Of a DNA stretch of 64,000 bases, positions 50,125 to 61,103 are shown piece after piece. The stretch's first letter is position 1. Every line of letters starts with the position of its first letter. Location of the stretch: NCBI RefSeq assembly GCF_029227915.1, contig NC_079888.1, positions 13,067,001-13,131,000 of the forward strand, written 5' to 3'. The translations under genes and the position numbers were made by a program. The notes beneath the pieces were generated by a model that was not told the DNA's origin, did no database searches, and worked only from the letters and a program-made list of their open reading frames with translations. Source of the stretch: Hydractinia symbiolongicarpus (lineage: Eukaryota; Cnidaria; Hydrozoa; Anthoathecata; Hydractiniidae).

Positions 50125-51980
50125 TTACATGTAGGACCCTGATTTGGTCGTAAAAGGCCATATTACAGCATTTGAAGGACTATGTACGTACTTGAAGATC
50201 TTCCAAACATCAGACGGTAAGGAAAACGACTTGGGACGTCGTAGTCCATTAAGACTGGAAGGAATAGACCGATGAACGCCTGTCTGGGCGCGTGGAACAA
50301 CGTGATTTACAGGTAGGACCCTAATTTGCCCGTGAAATGCCATGTTACAGCGTTTGAAGGACTCTGAACGTACTTGGAGACCTTTTAAACACCTGGCACT
50401 ATGTACAACGACATGAGACGTTGTAGTTCATTAAGACTGGAAGGAATAGAACGATGAACGCCTGTCTGGGCGAGTAGAACAACGTAATTAACGTGGAGGA
50501 CCCTAAGTTGGTCGTAAGAGGCCATATTATAACCTTTGAAAGCCTGTGCAGGTAGTTAGAAGTGTTCTAATAGCCTGGCGCTAAGGAAAACGACTTGGCA
50601 CGTCCTAGTCGATTGAGACTGGAAGAAATAGACCAATCGCCGCCTGTCTGGGCAAGTGGAACCTCGTAATTTAGCTGGAGAACACTAATTTGTCCGTAAA
50701 AGGCCATGTTACAGCATTTCAAGGACTTTGGACGTCCTTGGAGGCCTTTTGAAGACCAGGCACTAAGTAAAACGACATGGGACGTGGTAGTCCATTAAGA
50801 TTGGATGGAATTGTCCGAGGGGCGCCTGTCTGGGTGCGTGGAATCACGTGATTTACGTGTAGGACCCTAATTTTGCCGGAAAAGGCCGTCTTTGAAAGCC
50901 TGTGCAGGCAATTAGAGTTGTTCTAATGGCCTGGCAGTAAAGAAAGCGACTTAGCACGTCCTAGTCGATTGAGACTGGAAGGAATAGACAGATGGCCGCC
51001 TGTCTGGGCGAGCGGAATAACGTGATTTACAGGTAGGACCCTATTTTGGCCGTAAAATGCCATAATACAGACTTTGAAAGCCTGTGCAGGCAGTTAGAGG
51101 TGTTCTAATGGCCTGGTAGTAAGGTAATCGACTTGGCACGTCGTAGTCCTTTGAGACTGAAAGGAATAGACCGATGAACGCCTGTCTGGGCGAGTGGAAC
51201 GACGTGATTAACCTGGAGGACCATAATTTGGTCGTAAGAGGCCATATTATAACCTTTGAAAGACTGTGCAGGTAGTTAGAGGTGTTCTAATAGCCTGGCG
51301 CTAAGGAAAACGACTTGGCACGTCCTAGTCGATTAACACTGGGTGGAACTGGGTGAGCGGAACGGCGTGATTTTCAGGTAGGACCCTAATTCGGCCGTAA
51401 AAGGACATAATACAGCTTTTGAAAGCTTGTGCAGGTAGTTAGGTGTGTTCAGGGGCCTGGCGGTAAGGGAAACGACTTGGAACGCCGTAATTGATTGAGA
51501 CTAGAAGGAATAGACCGATGACCACCTCTCTGGGTGCGTGGAATAACGTGAATTACGTATAGAGCCTTTAAAAAGCCGTAAAAGTCCATATTGCAGCTCT
51601 TCAAGGACTCTGTACCTACTTGGAGACCTTTTAAAGGCCTGGCACTAAGCAAAACAATTTGGGACGTCGTAGTCCTTTAAGACTGGATGGAATAGCCCGA
51701 TGGGCGCCTGTCTGGGTGCGAGGAAACACGTGATTTACGTGTAGGACCCTAGTATGGTCGTAAAAGTCCATATTACAGCATTTGAAGGAATCTGTACGTA
51801 CTTGGAGATCTGTTGAAGACCTGACAATAAGGAAAACGACTTGGGACGCAATATTCGATTGAGACTGGAAGGAATAGAGCAATGGGCAACTGAACAACGC
51901 GTGGAACCACGTGACTTACGTGGAAGACCCTAATTTGTCCGTAAAAGGCCGTATTACAGCCTTTGAAAGCCTGTGAAGGT
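50125..51980. repeat. Edge segment duplicated at offset 4,259, copy 1
   Basis: About ten diverged monomers that recur at 54,384-56,239. The offset is constant: 50,125 and 54,384; 51,449 and 55,708; 51,631 and 55,890. Shared private features include the 'aaggccgtctttgaaag' deletion and the unusual 'ctgaacaacgcgtggaacc' junction. The two copies are far more alike than either is to its neighbours. Confidence 0.85.
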
Positions 51981-52329
51981 AGTTAGAGATGTTCTAAGGG
52001 CTTGGCGGAAAGGAAAATGACTTGGGACGTCGTAGTCCATTGAGACTGGAAAGAATAGACCGATGAACGCCTGTCTGGGCGAGTGGAACAACGTGATTAA
52101 CGTAGAGTACCCTAATTTGGCCGTAAAGTGCCATAATACAGCCTTTGAAAGCCTGGGCAGGTAGTTAGAGTTGTTCTAAGGGCATGACGGTAAAGAAAAC
52201 GACTTGGGATGTCGTAGTCCAATGAGACTGGAAGGATTAGACCGATGAACGCCTGTCTGGGAGAGTGGATCAACGTGATTTACGTAGAGGACCCTAATTT
52301 GGTGGTAAGAGGCCATATTATAACCTTTG

Positions 52330-52890
52330 AAAGCCTGTGCAGGTAGTTAGAGGAGTTCTAATAGCCTGGCGCTAAGGAAAACGAATTGGCACGTCCTAGT
52401 TGATTGAGACTGGGAGGAATAGACCGATGACCACCTATCTGGGCGCGTGGAACCCCGTTATATACGCCGTAAAACCCCGTTATATAAGCTGTAAAAGGTC
52501 ATATTACGGCTTTGGAAAGACTCTGTGCGTACTTGGAGTCCTTATAAAGACCTGGCGTCGAGGAAAACGACTTGGGACGTCGTAGTCCATCAGGACTAGA
52601 AGGAATATACCGATGGCCGCGTGTCCGGGCATGTGGAATCTTGTGATTTACGTGTATGGCCTTTAATAAGCCGTAAAAGGCCGTATTACAGCCTTTGAAA
52701 GCCTGTGAAGGTAGTTAGAGATGTTCTAAGGGCTTGGCGGAAAGGAAAATGACTTGGGACGTCGTAGTCCATTGAGACTAGAAAGAATAGACCGATGAAC
52801 GCCTGTCTGGGCGAGTGGAACAACGTGATTAGCGTAGAGGACCCTAATTTGGCCGTAAAGTGCCATAATACAGCCTTTGAAAGCCTGTGC
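52330..52890. repeat. Edge segment duplicated at offset 1,373, copy 1
   Basis: Three monomers with an unusual internal duplication, 'cgttatatacgccgtaaaaccccgttatataagc', recur at about 53,703-54,263 (52,400 and 53,773). The plus-strand open frames at 52,400-52,585 and 53,773-53,958 are the same duplicated satellite and not genes. Confidence 0.8.
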
Positions 52891-53702
52891 AGGTAGTTAG
52901 AGGTGTTCTAAGGGCATGGCGGTAAGGAAAACGACTTGTGATGTCGTAGTCGATTGAGACAGGAAGGAATAGACCGATGACCACCTATCTAGGCGCGTTT
53001 AACACCGTGATTTACATGTACAGCCTTTAATAAGCCGTTAAAGGCCATAATACAGCCTGTGAAAGCATGTGCAGGTAGTTAGAGATGTTCTAAGGGCTTG
53101 GCGGAAAGGGAAATGACTTGGGACGTCGTAGTCCATTAAGACTGAAAGGAATAGACCGATGGGCGAATGTCTGGGCACCTTGAACCACGTGATTTGCGTG
53201 TACTGCCTTTAATAAGCCGTAAAAGGCTATATTACAACTTTTGAAAGAATCTGTGCGTACTTGGAACCTTTTCAAGACCTGACGATAAGGAAAACGACTT
53301 GGGACGTCGTAGTCCATCAGGACTAGAAGGAATAGACCGATGAACGCCTGTCTGGGCGAGTGGAACAACGTGATTAGCGTGGAGAACCCTAATTTGGCTT
53401 ACTGTATTAGTCCTTTAGAATGGAAGGATTAGACCGATCGGCGACTGTCTAGGTGCGTGGACCACGTCACTTACGTGTAGGACCCTAATTTGGTCGAAAA
53501 AGGCCATATTAGAGCAATTTAAGGACTCGGTACGCACTGGGAGATCTTCTAAAGATCTGACGATAAGGAAAACGACTTGGGACGTCGTAGTCCATCAGGA
53601 CTAGAAGGAATAGACCGATGAACGCCTGTCTGGGCGAGTGGATCAACGTGATTTACGTGGAGGACCCTAATTTAGTCGCAAGAAGCCATATTATAACCTT
53701 TG

Positions 53703-54263
53703 AAAGCCTGTGCAGGTAGTTAGAGGAGTTCTAATAGCCTGGCGCTAAGGAAAACGAATTGGCACGTCCTAGTTGATTGAGACTGGGAGGAATAGACCGA
53801 TTACCACCTATCTTGGCGCGTGGAACCCCGTTATATACGCCGTAAAACCCCGTTATATAAGCTGTAAAAGGTCATATTACGGCTTTGGAAAGACTCTGTG
53901 CGTACTTGGAGTCCTTATAAAGACCTGGCGTCGAGGAAAACGACTTGGGACGTCGTAGTCCATCAGGACTAGAAGGAATAGACCGATGGCCGCGTGTCCG
54001 GGCATGTGGAATCTTGTGATTTACGTGTATGGCCTTTAATAAGACGTAAAAGGCCGTATTACAGCCTTTGAAAGCCTGTGAAGGTAGTTAGAGATGTTCT
54101 AAGGGCTTGGCGGAAAGGAAAATGACTTGGGACGTCGTAGTCCATTGAGACTGGAAAGAATAGACCGATGAACGCCTGTCTGGGCGAGTGGAACAACGTG
54201 ATTAACGTAGAGGACCCTAATTTGGCCGTAAAGTGCCATAATACAGCCTTTGAAAGCCTGTGC
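53703..54263. repeat. Edge segment duplicated at offset 1,373, copy 2
   Basis: Second copy of 52,330-52,890. It leads directly into copy 2 of the 4,259-offset segment, so these two edge duplications probably arose in successive events. Confidence 0.8.
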
Positions 54264-54383
54264 AGGTAGTTGGAGGTGTTCTAAGGGCCTGGCGGTAAAG
54301 AGAATGACTTGGGACGTCGTAGTCCTTTAGACTGGAAGGAACAGACCGATCGGGGACTGTCTGGGCGAGCGGAACAACGTGAT

Positions 54384-56239
54384 TTACAGGTAGGACAATA
54401 ATTTGGTCGTAAAAGGCCACATTACAGCATTTGAAGGACTATGTACGTACTTGAAGATCTTCCAAACATCAGACGGTAAGGAAAACGACTTGGGACGTCG
54501 TAGTCCATTAAGACTGGAAGGAATAGACCGATGAGCGCCTGTCTGGGCGCGTGGAACAACGTGATTTACAGGTAGGACCCTAATTTGCCCGTAAAATGCC
54601 ATGTTACAGCGTTTGAAGGACTCTGAACGTACTTGGAGACCTTTTAAACACCTGGCACTATGTACAACGACATGAGACGTTGTAGTTCATTAAGACTGGA
54701 AGGAATAGAACGATGAACGCCTGTCTGGGCGAGGAGAACAACGTGATTAACGTGGAGGACCCTAAGTTGGTCGTAAGAGGCCATATTATAACCTTTGAAA
54801 GCCTGTGCAGGTAGTTAGAGGTGTTCTAATAGCCTGGCGCTAAGGAAAACGACTTGGCACGTCCTACTCGATTGATACTGGAAGAAATAGACCAATCGCC
54901 GCCTGTCTGGGCAAGTGGAACCTCGTAATTTAGCTGGAGAACACTAATTTGGCCGTAAAAGGCCATGTTACAGCATTTCAAGGACTTTGGACGTCCTTGG
55001 AGGCCTTTTGAAGACCAGGCATTAAGTAAAACGACATGGGACGTGGTAGTCCATTAAGATTGGATGGAATTGTCCGAAGGGCGCCTGTCTGGGTGCGTGG
55101 AATCACGTGATTTACGTGTAGGACCCTAATTTTGCCGGAAAAGGCCGTCTTTGAAAGCCTGTGCAGGCAATTAGAGTTGTTCTAATGGCCTGGCAGTAAA
55201 GAAAGCGACTTAGCACGTCCTAGTCGATTGAGACTGGAAGGAATAGACAGATGGCCGCCTGTCTGGGCGAGCGGAATAACATGATTTACAGGTAGGACCC
55301 TATTTTGGCCGTAAAATGCCATAATACAGACTTTGAAAGCCTGTGCAGGCAGTTAGAGGTGTTCTAATGGCCTGGCAGTAAGGTAATCGACTTGGCACGT
55401 CCTAGTCGATTGAGACTGGAAGGAATAGACAGATGGCCGCCTGTCTGGGCGAGTGGAACGACGTGATTAACCTGGAGGACCATAATTTGGTCGTAAGAGG
55501 CCATATTATAACCTTTGAAAGACTGTGCAGGTAGTTAGAGGTGTTCTAATAGCCTGGCGCTAAGGAAAACGACTTGGCACGTCCTAGTCGATTAACACTG
55601 GGTGGAACTGGGTGTGCGGAACGGCGTGATTTACAGGTAGGACCCTAATTCGGCCGTAAAAGGACATAATACAGCTTTTGAAAGCTTGTGCAGGTAGTTA
55701 GGTGTGTTCAGGGGCCTGGCGGTAAGGGAAACGACTTGGAACGCCGTAATTGATTGAGACTAGAAGGAATAGACCGATGACCACCTCTCTGGGTGCGTGG
55801 AATAACGTGAATTACGTATAGAGCCTTTAAAAAGCCGTAAAAGTCCATATTGCAGCTCTTGAAGGACTCTGTACCTACTTGGAGACCTTTTAAAGGCCTG
55901 GCACTAAGCAAAACAATTTGGGACGTCGTAGTCCTTTAAGACTGGATGGAATAGCCCGATGGGCGCCTGTCTGGGTGCGAGGAAACACGTGATTTACGTG
56001 TAGGACCCTAGTATGGTCGTAAAAGTCCATATTACAGCATTTGAAGGAATCTGTACGTACTTGGAGATCTGTTGAAGACCTGACAATAAGGAAAACGACT
56101 TGGGACGCAATATTCGATTGAGACTGGAAGGAATAGAGCAATGGGCAACTGAACAACGCGTGGAACCACGTGACTTACGTGGAAGACCCTAATTTGTCCG
56201 TAAAAGGCCGTATTACAGCCTTTGAAAGCCTGTGCAGGT
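54384..56239. repeat. Edge segment duplicated at offset 4,259, copy 2
   Basis: Second copy of 50,125-51,980. After it the sequences part: copy 1 continues with 'gggcttggcggaaagg' and copy 2 with 'gggcatggcggtaaag'. Confidence 0.85.
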
Positions 56240-56719
56240 AGTTAGAGATGTTCTAAGGGCATGGCGGTAAAGAAAACGACTTGGGATGTCGTAGTCGATT
56301 GAGACTGGAAGGAATAGACCGATGACCACCTATCTAGGCGCATTTAACCCCGTGATTTACGTGTAAAGCCTTTAATAAACCGTTAAAGGCCATAATACAG
56401 CCTGTGAAAGCATGTGCAGGTAGTTAGAGGTGTTGTAAGGGCTTGGCGGTAAGGAAAATGACTTGGGATGTCGTAGTCCTTTAGACTGGAAGGAATAGAC
56501 AGATCGGCGACTGTCTGGGCGTGCGGAACAGGCCATATTACAGCATTTGAAGGACTATGTACGTACTTGAAGATCTTCTAAAGATCTGATGATAAGAAAA
56601 ACGTCCATTGAGACTGCAAGGAATAGACCGCTGAACGCCTGTCTGGGCGAGTGGATCAACGTGATTTTCGTGGAGGACCCTAACTTGGTCGTAAGAGGCC
56701 ATATTATAACCTTTGAAAG

Positions 56720-58960
56720 CCTGTGCAGGTAGTTACAGGTGTTGTAATAGCCTCGCGCTAAGGAAAACGACTTGGCACGTCCTAGTCGATTGAGACTGGG
56801 AGGAATAGACCGATGACCACCTATCTGGGCGCGTGGAACCCCGTTATATACGTGTAGGGCTTATAGTACTCTGTAAAATGTCATATTACGGCTTTGGAAA
56901 GACTCTGTGCGTACTTGGAGTCCTTATAAAGACCTGGCGTTGAGGAAAACGACTTGGGACGTCGTAGTCCATCAGGACTAGAAGGGATAGACCGATTGCC
57001 GCGTGTTCGAGCATGTGGAATCATGTGATTTACGTGTGTGGCCTTTAATAAGCCGTAGAAGGCCGTATTACTGCCTGCCTGGAGGACCCTAATTTGGTCG
57101 TAAGAGGCCATATTATAACCTTTGAAAGCTTGTGCAGGTAATTAGAGATGTTATAAGTGCATGGCGGTAGGGAAAACGACTTGGGATGTCGTAGTCGATT
57201 GAGACAGGAGGGAATAAACCGATGACCACTTATCTAAGCGCGTTTAGCCCCGTGATTTACGTGTGCGGCCTTTAATAAGCTGTTAAAGGCTATATTACAG
57301 CCTGTGAAAACATGTGCAGGTAGTCAGAGGTGTTCTAAGGGCCTGGCGGTAAGGAAAATGACTTGGGACGTCGTAGTGCTTTAGACTGGAAGGAACAGAC
57401 CGATCGGCGACTGTCTGGGCGAGCGGAACAACGTGATTTACAGGTAGGACCCTGATTTGGTCGTGAAAGGCCATATTACAGCAATTGAAGGACTATGTAC
57501 GTACTTGGAGATCTTCTAAAGATCTGCGATAAGGAAAACAACTTAGGACTTCGTAGTCCATTGAGACTGGAAGGAATAGACCGATAAACGCTTGTCTGGG
57601 CGAGTGGATCAACGTGATTTACGTGGAGGGCCCTAATTTTGCCGTACCAGGCCATATTATAACCTTTGAAAGCCTGTGCAGGTAGTTAGAGGTGTTCTAA
57701 TAGCCTGGCGCTAAGGAAAACGACTTGGCACGTCCTAGTCGATTGAGACTGGGAGGAATAGACCGATGACCACCTATCTGGGCGCGTGGAACCCCGTTAT
57801 ATACGTGTAGGGCTTATAGTACTCTGTAAAATGTCATATTACGGCTTTGGAAAGACTCTGTGCGTACTTGGAGTCCTTATAAAGACCTGGCGTTGAGAAA
57901 AACGACTTGGGACGTCGTAGTCCATCAGGACTAGAAGGGATAGACCGATGGCCGCGTGTTCGAGCATGTGGAATCATGTGATTTACGTGTGTGGCCTTTA
58001 ATAAGCCGTAGAAGGCCGTATTACTGCCTTTGAAAGCCTGTGAAGGTAGTTAGATGTGTTCTAAGGGCCTGGCGGTAAGAAAAATGACTTGGGGCGTCGT
58101 AGTCCTTTAGAATGGAAGCAATAGACCGATCGGCGACTGTCTAGGTGCGTAGAACCACGTCACTTACGTGTAGGACCCTAATTTAGTCGTAAAAGGCCAT
58201 ATTACAGCAATTTAAGGACTAGGTACGTACTGGGAGATCTTCTACAGATCTGACGATAAGGAAAACGACTTCGGACGTCGTAGTCCTTTAGACTGGAAGG
58301 AATAGACAGATCGGCGACTGTCTGGGCGTGCGGAACAGGCCATATTACAGCATTTGAAGGACTATGTACGTACTTCAAGATCTTCTAAAGATCTGAAGAT
58401 AAGGAAAACGACTTGGCACGTCCTAGTCCAATGAGACTGGGAGGAATAGACCGATGACCACCTATCTGGGCGAGTGGAACCCCATGATTTACGTGTAGGG
58501 CTTATAATAAGCTGTAAAAGGTCATATTACGGCTTTGGAAAGACTCTGTGCGTACTTGGAGTCCTTATAAAGTCATGGCGTTGAGGAATACGACTTGGGA
58601 CGTCGTAGTCCCTCAGGACTAGACGGAATAGACCGATGGCCGCGTGTTCGAGCATGTGGAATCATGTGATTTACGTGTATGGCCTTTAATAAGCCGTAGA
58701 AGGCCGTATTACTGCCTTTGAAAGCCTGTGAAGGTAGTTAGATGTGTTCTAAGGGCCTGGCGGTAAGGAAAATGACTTGGGGCGTCGTAGTCCTTTAGAA
58801 TGGAAGCAATAGACCGATCGGCGACTGTCTAGGTGCGTAGAACCATGTCACTTACGTGTAGGACCCTAATTTAGTCGTAAAAGGCCATATTACAGCAATT
58901 TAAAGACTAGGTACGTACTTGAAGATCTTCTAAAGATCTGACGATAAGGAAAACGACTTG
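56720..58960. repeat. Edge monomer groups repeated three times
   Basis: The Q monomer group with 'cttggagtccttataaag' and 'cgtgttcgagcatgtgg' occurs at about 56,880, 57,840 and 58,530. The first two share 'cttatagtactctgtaaaatgtcat'. The groups after the second and third share 'ggggcgtcgtagtcctttagaatggaagcaatag' (58,090 and 58,770). The first group is cut short by the fusion at 57,077. Confidence 0.7.
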
Positions 58961-61103
58961 GCACGTCCTAGTCGATTAACACTGGGAGGAACAGCTGAAG
59001 GCTGCCTGTCTGGGTGAGCGGAACAACGTGATTTACAGGTAGGACCCTAATTCGGCCGTAAAAGGCCATGTTACAAAATTTGAAGGACTCTGAAAGTACT
59101 TGGAGACCTTTTAAAGACCTGGCACAAAGGAAAAGGATATGAGACGTCCTAGTTTATTAAGACTGGATGAAATTGACCGATGGGCGCCACCTATCTGGGC
59201 GCATGGAACCACGTGATTTACGTGTAGGGCCTTTAATAAGCTGTAAAAGGCCATTTTCAGCTTTTGAAAGACTCTGTGCGTACTTGGAAACCTTTTAAAG
59301 ACCTGGCACTAAGGAAAAAGATTGGTACGTCGTAGTTCATTATGAGTGGATTGAATAGACCGATGGGCGCCTGTCTGGGTGCGAGGAAACACGTGATTTA
59401 CGTGTAGGACCCTAATTTTGTCGTAAAAGTCCATATTATAGCTTTTAAAAGCCTCTGCAGGTAGTTAGAGGTGTTCTAATGGCCTGGCGCTAAAGAAAAC
59501 GACTTGGCACGTCATAGTCGATTGAGACTGGAAGGAATAGACCGACGACCAAGTATCTGGGCGCGTGGAACCACGTGATTTACGTATAGAGCCTTTAAAA
59601 AGCCGTAAAAGGCCATATTGCAGCTCTTGAAGGACTCTGTACGTACTTGGAGACCTTTTAAAGTCCTGGCACTAAGCAAAACAATTTGGGACGTCGTAGT
59701 CCTTTAAGACTGGATGGAATAGCCCGATGGGCGCCTGTCTGGGTGCGAGGAAACACGTGATTTACGTGTAGGACCCTAATGTGGTCGTAAAAGTCCATAT
59801 TATAGCCTTTGAAAGCCTGTGCAGGTAGTTAGAGGTGTTCTTAGGGCCTGGCACTAAGGAAAGCCACTTGGTACGTCATAGTCCATTGAGATTAGATCGC
59901 ATAGTCTGACGGTCGCCTGTCTGGGTGTGTGAAACCGCGTGATTTGCTTGTAGGACCCTAATTTGGCCGTAAAAGGCCATAATACAGCATTTGAAAGCTT
60001 GTGCAGGTAGTTAGGTGTGTTCAAGGGCCTGGCGGTAAGGGAAACGACTTGGGACGCCGTAATTGATTGAAACTAGAAGGAATAGACCGATGACCACCTA
60101 TCTGGGCGCGTGGAACACCGTGAATTACGTATAGAGCCTTTATTAAGCCGTAAAAGGCCATATTGCAGCTCTTGAAGGACTCTGTACGTACTTGGAGACC
60201 TTTTAAAGGCCTGGCTCTAAGCACAACAATTTGGGACGTCGTAGTCCAATATGACTGGAAGGAATAAACCTATGAGCAAATGTCTGGGTACGTGGAATCA
60301 CGTGATTTCCGTGCAGGGCATTACAAAAAACCGTAAGAGGCGATATTACGGCTTTTGAAGGAGCCTGTGCGCACTTGGAGATCTTCTAAATGACTGACGC
60401 TAAGGAAAACGACCTGGCACAACGTAGTCGATTGAGACTGGAAGGAATAGCATGATGGCCGCCTGTCTGCGCGAGTAGAACCACGTGATTTACGTGTAAG
60501 CCCTGTTATTAGCCGTAATAAGCCATATTCCTGATTTTGAAAAACTATGAACGTACTTAGAGACCTTCTAAAAGCCTGACAATAAGAAAAACGACTTAGG
60601 ACGTCGTAGTCGATTGAGACTGGAAGGAATAGACAGATGGCCGCCTGTCCGGGCAAGTGGAACCACGTGATTTGCAGGTAGGTCTCTAATTTGGCGGTGA
60701 AATGCCATAAAGCGGACTTTGAAAGCCTGTGCTGGTATTTGGAGGTGTTGCTTTGGCCTGGCGGTAAGGAAAATGTCTTGGGACGTCATAGTCCATTGAG
60801 AATGGAAAGAATAGACCAATGGCCGCCCGCCTGGGTGCGTGAAACCACGTGATTTTCCTGCAGGACCCTAATTTGGCCGTAAAAGGCCATATTATAGCAT
60901 TTGAAAGACTGTGCAGATAGTTAGTGGTGTTCTAAGGGAGTGATGCTAAGAAAAACGACTGGGCACATGGTAGTCCATTGAGTCTGGCAGGAATAGACTG
61001 ATGGCCGCCTGTCTGGGCGAGTGGAACCACGTGATTTACAGGTAGGGCTTTTAATAAGCCGTAAAAGGCCATGTTACAGGTTTTAAAGGACTTGCACGTA
61101 CTT

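Larger units (their letters stand above)
48900..61103. repeat. 182-bp satellite array, right arm (diverged edge)
   Basis: Monomers become steadily more different from one another. New cassettes appear ('cttagctggagaacactaattt', 'gcacttggagatcttctaaatgactgacg') and odd-length monomers are common. Deletions or fusions are visible at 50,885 and 55,145 ('aaggccgtctttgaaag'), 51,345 and 55,605 ('gggtggaactgggtg'), 53,399-53,410 ('aatttggcttactgtattag'), 56,530 and 58,337 ('gcggaacaggccat') and 57,077 ('ctgcctgcctggagg'). The last recognisable satellite base is near 61,103, within the Q/R-type 'cacgtactt' anchor. Confidence 0.93.

Noticed and set aside
4365-60819. Dozens of 60-75-codon open frames on the minus strand with nearly the same protein (beginning MAFYG or MASYD)
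   Set aside because: They are one per monomer and follow from its sequence. The monomer is 182 bp, not a multiple of three, so the frame shifts each time. They start in whichever 'ggccat' box happens to give ATG, and vary freely with cassette exchange. There are no splice or promoter signals.
1-61103. CRISPR array
   Set aside because: The repeats are 182 bp, contiguous and without unique spacers, in an animal-type genome context.
4324-61103. tRNA- or SINE-derived monomer (A and B boxes)
   Set aside because: 'tagttagaggtg' is only a loose A-box match, and no B-box-like sequence follows at a suitable distance.
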